From the NCBI GenBank assembly GCA_046734795.1, contig JBKPRX010000132.1:1-23652 (forward strand): a stretch of 23,652 bases of DNA. Direction: 5' to 3'. Positions 8,082 to 15,507 of this stretch are shown here, piece after piece; the first letter of the stretch is position 1, and each line of letters opens with the position of its first letter. Under the pieces are notes generated by a model. The model was not told the origin of the DNA and did not search any database. It worked only from the letters and a program-made list of their open reading frames with translations. The DNA comes from JBKPRX01 sp046734795 (GTDB lineage Bacteria > Actinomycetota > Thermoleophilia > Gaiellales > Gaiellaceae). The translations under genes were made by a program, and so were the position numbers.

Positions 8082-10211
8082 ATGCTCGAGCGGTGGGTTC
8101 GAGGCGTCCTCCGCCACCGCTCACTCGTCTTGGCAGGTTGGCTCGTCGTCGTCGCCGTAGGCGTCGTCGCAACATTTCGGCTGCCGGCGCTCCTCGCGAA
8201 CTCGTTCGCCGTGCCCGGAACCGACTCGGACCGTGCGCGCGCCATCTTGAGCGATCACTTCGGGGACCGGCCCGACGGCGCGTTCACCGTCGTCTTCGAC
8301 GTTGAGCATCCATCCGATCGCACAACACGTGCAGCAACGGAACGCCGTCTCGCGCACGCCGCTCGCGCGGTTCCGACGGGGCGGCCGGGCGAGCTCCGGT
8401 CCGGCGGCGGAATTCTCTGGGGGCAGGTCGAGACGACCCTCGATCTTCCGCACGCGAAGCGGTACACGGCCGCTCTTCGCGGTGCGCTCGCCGCCGGCGG
8501 CGAGGCTCGTGCATACGTGACGGGACAACCGGCCATCCAGCACGATTTGGACCCGGTGTTCGAGCGCGACCTGCGGCGCGGCGAGGCGATCGCGTTGCCG
8601 ATCGCCTTGATCGCGTTGCTCGTCGTCCTCGGGTGGTCGCTCGCCGTCGCGGTCCCATTCGTCTTCGCGGCGGGAACGATCGCCGGAACACTCGCCTTGC
8701 TGTGGCCGATCGCGCACGCGATCCCGGTCGTCAGCTACGTCACGAACCTCGTCGAGCTGATCGGAATCGGCCTTGCGATCGACTACTCGCTCCTCGTCGT
8801 GCACCGATTCCGCGAGGAGCTCGCGAGCGATGGGTCGGTCGAGAATGCCGTCGTCAGGACGGCTACGACCGCTGGACGCGCGATCGTCTTCTCCGGGTTC
8901 ACCGTCGCGATCGGACTGGCGTTGCTCGTCTTCGTACCGGTGCCGTTCGTGCGGTCGATGGGTGTCGGCGGCGCGCTCGTTGCGCTGGTTGCCGTTGCGG
9001 CGTCGCTGACGCTGCAGCCGGCGCTGCTCGGCCTCGTCGGCCGCCGTGCGCTCCGCCGCGGCCGGCCGCCGAAGCCGGCTCAGAGCGACAGCTTCTGGTC
9101 GAAGCTCGCCGAGACGATCATGCGCAGGCCGCTCGTGTTCCTCTTGGCCGGCGTCGCGATCCTCGTCGCCGCCGCCGTGCCGACGTCGTTTCTCGAGCTG
9201 ACGCCGACATCGGTCACCGGGATCCCGAGCTCGCTCGAATCGGAACGCGGCTACGAGCTTCTTCGCCGAAGCGTCGGCGCAGGTGCCGCGTTACCGGTCG
9301 AGATCGCCGTCGACACGGGCGGGTCCGGCCGCGCGAGCCACGGCGCGGCGCGGACGGCGATCTCGCGCCTCGCCGACGAGCTCTTCAACGACCCGGAGGT
9401 TCTGCTCGTCGTGAGTGGACGCGAGCCGCCTTACGTCGACTCGAGCGGCCGCTACGCGCGCGTCATCGTCGCGGCTCGGCACGAGTTCGGCAGCGCCGAC
9501 GCGCAGCGACTCGTCCGGCGTGCTCGGTCCCGGCTCGTGCCGAGAGCGAACTTTCCGGCGACAGCTCGCGTCTACGTCGGCGGACCGCCCGCGCAGGGCG
9601 TGGACTTTCTGTCGCGCTCGTACGACGCTTTCGTCTGGCTCGTGCCCTGCGTGCTCCTGCTCACGTACTTGCTCCTCGTGCGCGCGTTCCGTTCGCTGCT
9701 TCTGCCGTTGAAGGCGGTGATACTCAACAGCCTCGCCGTCGCGGCGGCCTATGGGCTGCTCGTCGTTTCGTTTCAGTGGGGTGTGGGCGCCGACGCGCTC
9801 GGCCTCTACCGGACGGATCAGATCGAGGGCTGGGTGCCCATCTTCCTCTTCGCGACACTCTTCGGCCTGTCGATGGACTACGAGGTCTTCATGGTCTCGC
9901 GCATGCGCGAGGCGTGGGACCGGACCGGCGACAACCGACTCGCGGTCGCCGAAGGCCTCGAGCGAACCGGCCGGATCGTCACGGCGGCTGCGGTCGTCAT
10001 GATCGCCGCGTTCTCGGGCTTCGTCGCCGGTCGCGTCGCGGCGCTCCAGGAGTTCGGCCTCGGGCTCGCGCTGGCGATCCTCCTCGACGCGACTGTCGTC
10101 CGGATCGTGCTCGTGCCCGCGTCGATGGCGATCCTAGGCGGCTGGAACTGGTGGCTGCCGGCGCGAGTCGCGCGACTCGCCCGCGTCGCCCCTAGCCGAC
10201 GCGGACCGTAA
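8082..10211 (+). CDS. MMPL-family (RND-type) membrane transporter
   Basis: A 709-aa polytopic membrane protein of the MmpL/RND superfamily. Members export lipids or other hydrophobic molecules across the inner membrane using the proton gradient. It has the expected two-fold plan: a first helix (~13-35), an extracytoplasmic domain (~36-165), a five-helix bundle, a helix at ~350, a second extracytoplasmic domain (~370-510) and a final helix bundle. Each half carries the conserved motif: GIGLAIDYSLLVVHRFREE (~228) and GLSMDYEVFMVSRMREAW (~597). The Asp-Tyr pairs in these motifs are the proton-relay residues of the family. The length fits the shorter actinobacterial MMPL proteins. The last 20 bases overlap the convergent secreted-protein gene. 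Substrate unknown. Confidence 0.93.
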   Translation: MLERWVRGVLRHRSLVLAGWLVVVAVGVVATFRLPALLANSFAVPGTDSDRARAILSDHFGDRPDGAFTVVFDVEHPSDRTTRAATERRLAHAARAVPTGRPGELRSGGGILWGQVETTLDLPHAKRYTAALRGALAAGGEARAYVTGQPAIQHDLDPVFERDLRRGEAIALPIALIALLVVLGWSLAVAVPFVFAAGTIAGTLALLWPIAHAIPVVSYVTNLVELIGIGLAIDYSLLVVHRFREELASDGSVENAVVRTATTAGRAIVFSGFTVAIGLALLVFVPVPFVRSMGVGGALVALVAVAASLTLQPALLGLVGRRALRRGRPPKPAQSDSFWSKLAETIMRRPLVFLLAGVAILVAAAVPTSFLELTPTSVTGIPSSLESERGYELLRRSVGAGAALPVEIAVDTGGSGRASHGAARTAISRLADELFNDPEVLLVVSGREPPYVDSSGRYARVIVAARHEFGSADAQRLVRRARSRLVPRANFPATARVYVGGPPAQGVDFLSRSYDAFVWLVPCVLLLTYLLLVRAFRSLLLPLKAVILNSLAVAAAYGLLVVSFQWGVGADALGLYRTDQIEGWVPIFLFATLFGLSMDYEVFMVSRMREAWDRTGDNRLAVAEGLERTGRIVTAAAVVMIAAFSGFVAGRVAALQEFGLGLALAILLDATVVRIVLVPASMAILGGWNWWLPARVARLARVAPSRRGP

Positions 10212-10575
10212 GCGTCGGCGTGTGGTCCTCGCCGAGCGTCTGCAAACCCGCGTCGCTCGACGACTGCAGGTTCCTTGCCGCGAAGCGGTAGACACCGCGT
10301 GTCTTGAAGACGAGCACGCGCGTCGTCCCCGGGGCCAGGACGGGGTCAGCGAGCGGAAGCTTCGGCCCGGCGGTCTGCGAGAGCTCGAAGCTCATCGGGC
10401 ACGAAATGCGAAGCTCGATCCGCGTGCCCGGCTTGACCGTGACAGTCGCGTTCGCTGCCTGGTGGTTCGCGAAGCTCCAGACGTGGCAGCCGTGCGCGAA
10501 GTGCACGAGCGAGATGCGGACGGTCGGCGAGACGGCTGCGCTTGCGCCGAGCGCGAACGTCACAGCCGCGAGCAA
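10192..10575 (-). CDS. Small predicted secreted protein, possibly cupredoxin-like fold
   Basis: The frame encodes about 127 aa with an Ala-rich hydrophobic N-terminus (LAAVTFALGASAAVS) that looks like a signal peptide, followed by a compact beta-rich domain with HFAHGCHVW, a SCPMSFELS strand and TRGVYRFAARN. The pattern recalls cupredoxin-like domains, but the usual Cys-His-Met copper ligand set is not clearly present, so metal binding is only a guess. The start is uncertain: the only initiator after the upstream terminator hairpin is TTG 10575. An earlier in-frame extension would read through the hairpin and has no ATG or GTG. Its end overlaps the MMPL gene tail-to-tail by 20 bp. Confidence 0.6.
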   Translation of the reverse strand: MLAAVTFALGASAAVSPTVRISLVHFAHGCHVWSFANHQAANATVTVKPGTRIELRISCPMSFELSQTAGPKLPLADPVLAPGTTRVLVFKTRGVYRFAARNLQSSSDAGLQTLGEDHTPTLTVRVG

Positions 10576-10600
10576 CGCTGCAGCGACGGACGCGCCGCCG

Positions 10601-10641
10601 AAGAAAGAAGCCCGCGAGGAGCGTTGATGCTCCTCGCGGGC
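10601..10641 (-). terminator. Rho-independent terminator of the secreted two-gene unit
   Basis: A perfect 13-bp inverted repeat (GCCCGCGAGGAGC at 10610-10622, GCTCCTCGCGGGC at 10629-10641, 6-nt loop) begins 13 nt after the stop of the 10655-11554 gene. On the minus strand it is followed directly by the pyrimidine run TTCTTTCTT. This is the classic intrinsic terminator layout for transcription coming from 12066. Confidence 0.85.
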
Positions 10642-10654
10642 CCAGGAGGGACAC

Positions 10655-11554
10655 CTACGGGATGATCGTGACGGGGTAATCGAGGGTGCCCTTCTTACCG
10701 CTCGTCGTCGTGTACGCGATCTTCACGGTGACGTCACCGAGCGGATAGGTGGTCGGGACGATCACGGCATTTGCCCAGAAGAAGACTCTGTTCGGCGCAG
10801 TGCCGTGCGCGCCCCAGTTGAGCTTTACGTCGCTGACACCGGAGAGCGCGAAGTGGGCGTCGGTGACGTTGTCGTTCGAGAGCAGGGTGCCGGTTGCGTT
10901 CTCGTAGCCCCAGGCGCGAACGACGAGCTGCTCGCCGCGCTTGAAGACGTTCGACTGCGTGCAACCGACCGGCCGCGGCGCCGCACCGTTTGGGCGCGTG
11001 CCGTTGACCGTGTCGGCGTTGATGACGAGATCCTTCGCCTCAGTCACCGTCGGTGCGGCCGGGCCGGCGCCGAACGGATTCTGCGGCGTCGTCGTGATCG
11101 TCAGCGTGGCCGTCGGAACCGGCATCTGGACGAAGAGGCCGTAGCGGTTCGAGTTCGTTCGGACCCAGAGCTTGAACGGGACCGGCCCCGTTGGGTAGTT
11201 CGCCGGCACCTTCCAGCTTCCCGTCCAGGCATAGATGCCGTTCGCTCCGGCAGCTTTCGGGTCGTACTTCATCTTCACTGTCGAGGCGTCGGGGAGCTGG
11301 ACGTAGAAGTACCGGACGTCCGCCGACTTCGTGAGCGCCTTCCCGGTCTTCGCATCGACCGCATGCGCGCGGAAGATGACGTTTGTTCCGGGCGCGAAAA
11401 AGTTGCTGATCGCGCCGTCCGGCGTCACGGTCTGGCCCGAGACGAAGACGTCAGCCTGTTTCGTCGATGGGAATGGATCGTTGTCGGCCAACGCAGCCGG
11501 GAGCGCGGTGAGCGCGAGCCCGGCCACGAGAGCCGCGACGAGGATCTTGTTCAT
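10655..11554 (-). CDS. Secreted protein with two duplicated Ig-like beta domains
   Basis: The 299-aa product has a clear signal peptide (MNKILVAALVAGLALTALPAALA, cleavage near LADND) and no anchor or lipobox, so it should be released outside the membrane. The mature part contains two related domains of about 100 residues. The first runs NFFAPGTNVIFRAHAVDA...WKVPANYPTGPVPFKLWV, the second NVFKRGEQLVVRAWGYEN...AVIVPTTYPLGDVTVKIAY. The shared features are G/R-aromatic strand, a variable middle, then a P-x-x-YP-G turn and an alternating strand. This suggests an internal duplication of an Ig-like fold. I know no function for it. ATG 11554 follows AAGGAA. It lies 20 nt behind the 11575-12066 gene and is probably co-transcribed with it. 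Confidence 0.85.
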   Translation of the reverse strand: MNKILVAALVAGLALTALPAALADNDPFPSTKQADVFVSGQTVTPDGAISNFFAPGTNVIFRAHAVDAKTGKALTKSADVRYFYVQLPDASTVKMKYDPKAAGANGIYAWTGSWKVPANYPTGPVPFKLWVRTNSNRYGLFVQMPVPTATLTITTTPQNPFGAGPAAPTVTEAKDLVINADTVNGTRPNGAAPRPVGCTQSNVFKRGEQLVVRAWGYENATGTLLSNDNVTDAHFALSGVSDVKLNWGAHGTAPNRVFFWANAVIVPTTYPLGDVTVKIAYTTTSGKKGTLDYPVTIIP

Positions 11555-11574
11555 TTCCTTTGCGCCCCCTTCGC

Positions 11575-12066
11575 TCAGACCTTGAGCGCGCCGGTCAGCT
11601 TCACCGTGAACTCGCCGCTCTGACGGTCGTAGTGCCCGCTGAAGTGCAGCGACGATCCTCCGGATCTCGCGAACTTACCGGTGCCGCTCTTGACCTTGAC
11701 TGTCCCCGACAACGAGATGTTGTCGCGGTCGTCCTCGCCGGCGGCGCAAGCGCGCGACGACGGGAGAACGGTGACGTTCAACTTGCCCTTCGTTCCTGTG
11801 ATCACGCCCGGGCCGCCGAACGGCGCGCAAGGCGGATCAGAGGTGTTGCCGACGACGGTGCCCGTGATCGAGCCCTTGCCGATCAAGTTGCCGGCGCCGA
11901 CGCCTTTCGCAAGCGCGGTGACCGTCTGGCCATCGACCTTCTCGGTCGCCTTCCCGGCGTAGCTCGCCGTGAAGGCAGCTGTGCTTCCTGCCAGAGCGAC
12001 CGCCGCGGCGATTCCTGCAACGGCCAGCGCTCCAATCAAGACTGCGGGTGCTCGGAGGTGTTTCAC
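11575..12066 (-). CDS. Small secreted beta-rich protein, unknown function
   Basis: A 163-aa protein starting at GTG 12066 behind AGAGGAG. It has a signal peptide (KHLRAP, then the hydrophobic run up to AVALAGSTAAF). The mature domain is made of short Gly-rich beta strands: GKGSITGTVVGN, GPGVITGTKGKLNVTV, SLSGTVKVKSGTGKFA and LHFSGHYDRQSGEFTVKLTG. The repeated S/G-T-x-T-G-T pattern and the GTGKFARSGGSSLHFSG turn resemble small extracellular beta-barrels of the allene-oxide-cyclase/dirigent type, but this is only a fold-level impression. Two cysteines (PPCAP and RACAAG) could form a disulfide. It is the first gene of a two-gene unit closed by the terminator at 10601-10641. Confidence 0.8.
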   Translation of the reverse strand: MKHLRAPAVLIGALAVAGIAAAVALAGSTAAFTASYAGKATEKVDGQTVTALAKGVGAGNLIGKGSITGTVVGNTSDPPCAPFGGPGVITGTKGKLNVTVLPSSRACAAGEDDRDNISLSGTVKVKSGTGKFARSGGSSLHFSGHYDRQSGEFTVKLTGALKV

Positions 12067-12303
12067 TGGAGGCTCCTCTCGCGTCCGCGGAGCGCCATCG
12101 GGGCCTCCGCCAACTTCATTTCTTGCTTTCGGATGCTCGCGCTCGCCCGCCGGTGAGACCTTCGTGAGAACCCCGAAATCCGCTACGGGAAAGCCGTAGC
12201 GCGTTGCCGGGTTTCGCCCCGATGCTTGGCCCCCTCGGCGCGCCGAGCATGCGTCGCAGTGACCACCACCGGCGCGCGAGCGCTACGACCCAGGGAGCCA
12301 CCG
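12067..12303. promoter_or_regulatory. Divergent intergenic region with repeats and dyads
   Basis: These 237 bp separate two divergent secreted-protein genes and contain no plausible ORF. Visible elements are: an 11-bp-period direct repeat GTGAGACC / GTGAGAACC (12153-12160, 12164-12172); a perfect 8-bp-arm dyad CGCTACGG-gaaag-CCGTAGCG (12181-12201); a 14-bp palindrome CTCGGCGCGCCGAG (12234-12247); and CGCTACG again at 12281. No convincing -35/-10 pair is seen. The region probably holds both promoters and one or more regulator sites or a structured leader. Confidence 0.5.
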
Positions 12304-13878
12304 ATGAAAGCGAAGATCCTCACGACAGAAACGAGGCGCAGGCGACTCGCCGTCCTCGGCGCGCTCCTTGCCGGCGCCCTACTTCTTCCGACAGCGGCGA
12401 TGGCGGAGACCAAGGCGCTGGCGGCACCCGTGTTTTCCGACGTCGCCGCGCTTCCGGGTCCGCTCGCCCCGGCATTCAAGCCGGCGGCCGAGCTCAAGAA
12501 CCTGACGGCCACGCCCGACACGGGCGTCGCCGGCAAGACGTTCAGGCTCGCCGGCAGCGGGCTACCCGCGAGCAGCGACGTCTCGATTGTGTGGAATACC
12601 TCCAACGTGACGTGGGTCGTCGACGCGAGGCCCGACAGCGTCGACTATCTCGGCCGCAAGGCGGACAAGATCAACGTCGTCCTCGGAACGGCGAAGACGG
12701 ACGCGAACGGTGCATTTGTCACCACGTTGAAGGCGCCTGACGACTTCGGCGGCATCCACGATGTCTACGCCGTCGTGACCGGCGTGCAGTACGCGCGCAC
12801 CGGATTCCTCGTCGCGCGCTCCGCGAAGATCAGCGTCGCTAAAGGCCCGATCGGCACGCCGATCACGGTCACGTACAAGGGCCTCGGCGCGTCGCTCTAC
12901 GAAGGCGGCGCCTCGCTGATGTGGGACAACAAGTACGTCGGCGCCGTGATGGCGAACTGGACGCGCGGAACAGCGGTGATGAAGATCCGCGCCGCGGGTC
13001 CAGTCGGCCGGCACACGATCGTGATCGCCGACGCGATCAGCTACCACTACCTCAACATCGAGCAGTCGCCGATTCCGTGGGCGACGGGCTACAGCTTCAG
13101 GTTCGACGTCACGAAGGATGCGGGCGCGCCGAAGCCGCACTTCGACTGGCCCGCCAACGTCGCGCCGACGCTCGACGCGAAGACGACCCTCGCGGCGACC
13201 GGCCTCAATGCATCGAACTCCGCGGTAGCGCGCCTCGACAAGACGAGCGGCGTCGTTGCTTCGAAGGCGAGCGTCACGGCGTCCGGGCTCACGGCAAACG
13301 CGCCGGTCGACGTGGAATGGTCGACGGTCGTCGGCAACCGCGTCAACTGCAGCGGCACGTGCTGGAGCTTCGTCTCCGTGCCGCTCGGAAACGCGACGGC
13401 CGCAGCCGACGGAACGGTGCAGAAGGACGTCACGATTCCCGACGGCCTCGGTGGCTGGCACGTCGTGCAGCTCCTGCAGAACGGTCAGGTGAAAGCGCAG
13501 GTCCCGTTCTTCGTCAAGCGCAGCTTCGTCGGCATGTCGGCGCTCAGGCTCAAGGAGGGCCAGCACTTCACGGTCCATCTCAAGGGCGTCGGCTGGACGC
13601 AGCTCGACAATACGATCGCGGTCGACTACGACAACAGCTACATCGGCTACGGGTGCGGCTTCAACTCGAACGGCGACGTGGTCATGAACCTCTGGGCGAC
13701 CGGCGGTCCGGGAACGCACCTGATCGACATGTACCCGCTGCTCTATACGCAGCAGCCGTCGTATCCGAATACGCCGTACGGAATGGTTCCGGTCCTCACG
13801 TACGCGCGTGACGTTCCGGGCCTTGCGCTCGGATACCAGCTGCCGGCGATCAGGCTCGCGATCACGATCGTGAAGTAA
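12304..13878 (+). CDS. Large secreted protein with internally duplicated beta modules
   Basis: The 524-aa product starts at ATG 12304 behind GGGAG (nine bases upstream). An arginine-rich n-region (RRRRLAVLGALLAG) and hydrophobic core end in an AMAE signal-peptidase site, so the protein is exported; the RRRR lacks the full Tat motif. The mature part holds two copies of a ~190-residue unit (about residues 70-265 and 318-500). Copy-specific matches include DDFGGIHDVYAVV vs DGLGGWHVVQLL, FLVARSAKISV vs FFVKRSFVGMS, DNKYVGAVMANW vs DNSYIGYGCGFN, and GPVGRHTIVI vs GPGTHLIDM. The folds look like IPT/Ig-type beta sandwiches. No sortase signal or C-terminal membrane anchor is present. Function unknown; adhesion or envelope structure is a guess. 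Confidence 0.85.
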   Translation: MKAKILTTETRRRRLAVLGALLAGALLLPTAAMAETKALAAPVFSDVAALPGPLAPAFKPAAELKNLTATPDTGVAGKTFRLAGSGLPASSDVSIVWNTSNVTWVVDARPDSVDYLGRKADKINVVLGTAKTDANGAFVTTLKAPDDFGGIHDVYAVVTGVQYARTGFLVARSAKISVAKGPIGTPITVTYKGLGASLYEGGASLMWDNKYVGAVMANWTRGTAVMKIRAAGPVGRHTIVIADAISYHYLNIEQSPIPWATGYSFRFDVTKDAGAPKPHFDWPANVAPTLDAKTTLAATGLNASNSAVARLDKTSGVVASKASVTASGLTANAPVDVEWSTVVGNRVNCSGTCWSFVSVPLGNATAAADGTVQKDVTIPDGLGGWHVVQLLQNGQVKAQVPFFVKRSFVGMSALRLKEGQHFTVHLKGVGWTQLDNTIAVDYDNSYIGYGCGFNSNGDVVMNLWATGGPGTHLIDMYPLLYTQQPSYPNTPYGMVPVLTYARDVPGLALGYQLPAIRLAITIVK

Positions 13879-13901
13879 CCGGCTACACGCGACGGGCTCC
13901 C

Positions 13902-13931
13902 GGGCGGGGAAGATGGCAGTCTTCCCCGCCC
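13902..13931 (+). terminator. Stem-loop terminator after the large secreted protein gene
   Basis: GGGCGGGGAAGA (13902-13913), a TGGCAG loop and TCTTCCCCGCCC (13920-13931) form a perfect 12-bp stem 23 nt after the stop codon. A short T/pyrimidine stretch (TTCGTCGT) follows on the plus strand. It also lies 18 nt past the stop of the convergent cNMP-domain gene and may act for both, though there is no T-run on that side. Confidence 0.75.
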
Positions 13932-13949
13932 TTCGTCGTGCGGGCGAAG

Positions 13950-14372
13950 CTACGCAGCGAGGTGCTGCGCGAAGCCCGGCAGAAGCTTGGCGGCCAGTCC
14001 GGGGACCGCGGCGACCAGGCGGCGGAACGCGTAGTCGCCGATGACGAGCACCCGCGCGGGCGTCGTCGTCGTGACCGTCGCCGAGCGGCGGCGATCTGTC
14101 AGGAGCGCCACCTCGCCCGCGTAGTCGCCGGGTCCGAGCCTGCAAATGAGCTCGCCGGCCCGTTCGACGATCGCCTCGCCGTCGAGCAAGACGACGAACT
14201 CGTGACCGAGCGCGCCCTGTCGGATCAACTCGCGCCCTGCAGGAACGGCGATCTCGTCAGCCTCATGCGCCACAGCTTCGAGCTCCTCCGTCGTCAGTCC
14301 GCGGAAAAGCGGTACCGCTCGGATTCGGTCCAGCTTTGCATCCCCGCGCGATCGTGCGTGAAGTCGAAGCAC
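13950..14372 (-). CDS. Stand-alone cyclic-nucleotide-binding-domain protein
   Basis: A 140-aa protein made of one cNMP-binding (Crp/PKA regulatory type) beta-barrel with no DNA-binding domain. After a basic leader, LDRIRAVPLFRGLTTEELEAVA is the typical entry helix. RELIRQGALGHEFVVLLDGEAIV forms the barrel, and the phosphate-binding cassette reads GPGDYAGEVALLTDRRRSATV, with the expected Gly-Glu and Arg-Ser-Ala positions. The C-helix is short. It could bind cAMP or cGMP and act on a partner protein. GTG 14372 has GGGAGGA upstream. It follows the CoxE-like gene by 64 nt on the same strand and may be the last gene of that operon. A small imperfect dyad (around 14397-14416) lies in the gap. Confidence 0.88.
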   Translation of the reverse strand: MLRLHARSRGDAKLDRIRAVPLFRGLTTEELEAVAHEADEIAVPAGRELIRQGALGHEFVVLLDGEAIVERAGELICRLGPGDYAGEVALLTDRRRSATVTTTTPARVLVIGDYAFRRLVAAVPGLAAKLLPGFAQHLAA

Positions 14373-14436
14373 GATGTCCTCCCTCGTTCGATCTCTCCAC
14401 CGTTGAAACGATGGTGAGGCCCGAAATATTCGAGGG

Positions 14437-15507
14437 CTATGACGGAAGGACGGCTTCGAAGGTCGAGAAGTTGTGACCGCTCGCGAAGACGTCGACGTGC
14501 GGGAGCGCGGCCGCCATGCCGCGAGCCAGCGGCTCGTACGCCTCGTCTTGCTTCAACGGGTTGAGCCAGATCACGCGGTGGGCGAGGCGAGACAGGCGTT
14601 CCATCTGCGAGCGCAGGACATCCGGATCTCCGACGTCGAGACCGTCGGAGTAGACGATCACGATCGCGCCGCGCGCCGTCGTCCGATGTCCCGAGCCGTC
14701 GAGGAAGGCCCGGAGCGATTCGCCAATGCGGGTCCCGCCTTCCCAGTCCACGACGTCGCCGGAGAGCTCGCGCAAAGCGTCGTCGGCGTTCCGTGTCCGA
14801 AGCGCGTGGGTCACCGATGTGAGCCGCGTGCCGAAGCAAAAGACTTCCGTCAGCGGGCGTGTCTGCACGAGCGCGTGCGCGATCACGAGGAGCGCCCGCG
14901 AATACGTCGCCATCGAGCCCGAGACGTCGAGGAGGAGCACGAGTCGTCGCGGGACCGCTCGGCGCTCGCGATGGTGGCGCACGAAGGGATCGCCGCCGGT
15001 CCGAAGCGAACGGCGCAAGGTGCGCGGCACGTCGAGCGGGCCGCGGCGTGCGGATCGGCGGCGGCGGCTGCGGCGGTCGGGAAGCGCCGCAACGAGCCGG
15101 CGCGCGTAGGCCGAGAGCTCGGCGAGCTCTTCGGGCGTGCACAGGTCGAACCGCTTTTCACGCAGGAGCTCGATGCGGCTCGCGAGTCCGACCTGCGTCT
15201 CCGCCTCTGCGGTCTCGCCTTCACCTTCGTCTTCGGCCGAGCTGACGTCGACGAGCCGAGTCCGCACGACCTCCGCCGGAGGCGGTGGAGGCGACGAGCC
15301 GCCGAAGAACGAACGGAAGACGCGGTCGTAGGTCGCGATGTCGTCCTTCCGCGCGACGAGCGTCGCGCGGCCGGCCCAATAGAGATCGATCGGGCCGACG
15401 AGCGCCGCGGCGCGGCAGAAGTCGGTGACGGCGCCCGTTCCTGCGGAGATTCCCTCGCGTCTCAGCTCGCGCGCGAACTGAACGAGCGTTGCGTCGGCGT
15501 CAGTCAC
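14437..15507 (-). CDS. coxE: CoxE-like VWA-domain protein
   Basis: A 356-aa protein of the VWA-containing CoxE family. The N-terminal helical part (~1-70) is followed by a Pro-rich and acidic linker (SSPPPPPAE, then AEDEGEGETAEAE) and a basic stretch. The VWA domain begins at RRLVLLLDVSGSMATYSRALL with MIDAS residues DVSGS (~194-198). The second motif is at WEGGTRIGESL and the third at VYSDGLDVGD. In Oligotropha the CoxE protein works with the AAA ATPase CoxD in building the Mo-S-Cu centre of CO dehydrogenase. The start is GTG 15507, overlapping the end of the ATPase gene by 8 bp. Its location beside coxMSL supports the CoxE role over a generic VWA protein. Confidence 0.9.
   Translation of the reverse strand: MTDADATLVQFARELRREGISAGTGAVTDFCRAAALVGPIDLYWAGRATLVARKDDIATYDRVFRSFFGGSSPPPPPAEVVRTRLVDVSSAEDEGEGETAEAETQVGLASRIELLREKRFDLCTPEELAELSAYARRLVAALPDRRSRRRRSARRGPLDVPRTLRRSLRTGGDPFVRHHRERRAVPRRLVLLLDVSGSMATYSRALLVIAHALVQTRPLTEVFCFGTRLTSVTHALRTRNADDALRELSGDVVDWEGGTRIGESLRAFLDGSGHRTTARGAIVIVYSDGLDVGDPDVLRSQMERLSRLAHRVIWLNPLKQDEAYEPLARGMAAALPHVDVFASGHNFSTFEAVLPS

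Noticed and set aside
7530..8117. N-terminal extension of the PNPOx-like protein to 8117
   Set aside because: It is antisense to the 7626-8072 gene, Arg-rich, and outside the PNPOx fold, which starts at MSAGIEVLTDDE.
8633..10195. A 520-aa plus-strand frame overlapping the MMPL gene
   Set aside because: Arg-rich out-of-frame shadow with no membrane helices; the MMPL frame has both family motifs.
12165..12250. A SAM-I or class I c-di-GMP riboswitch call
   Set aside because: Only short fragments resemble these cores. The closing P1 stem and other invariant blocks are not seen, so it is left as an unassigned element.
12562..14145. A 527-aa minus-strand open frame opposite the large secreted protein
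   Set aside because: Low-complexity Arg/Asp/Val composition typical of antisense frames in GC-rich DNA; the plus strand has a signal peptide and repeated modules.
14397..14416. Imperfect dyad CACCGTT-GA-AACGATGGTG upstream of the cNMP-domain gene as a firm operator
   Set aside because: The arms differ by a two-base insertion and no clear promoter accompanies it, so it is mentioned only within the gene entry.
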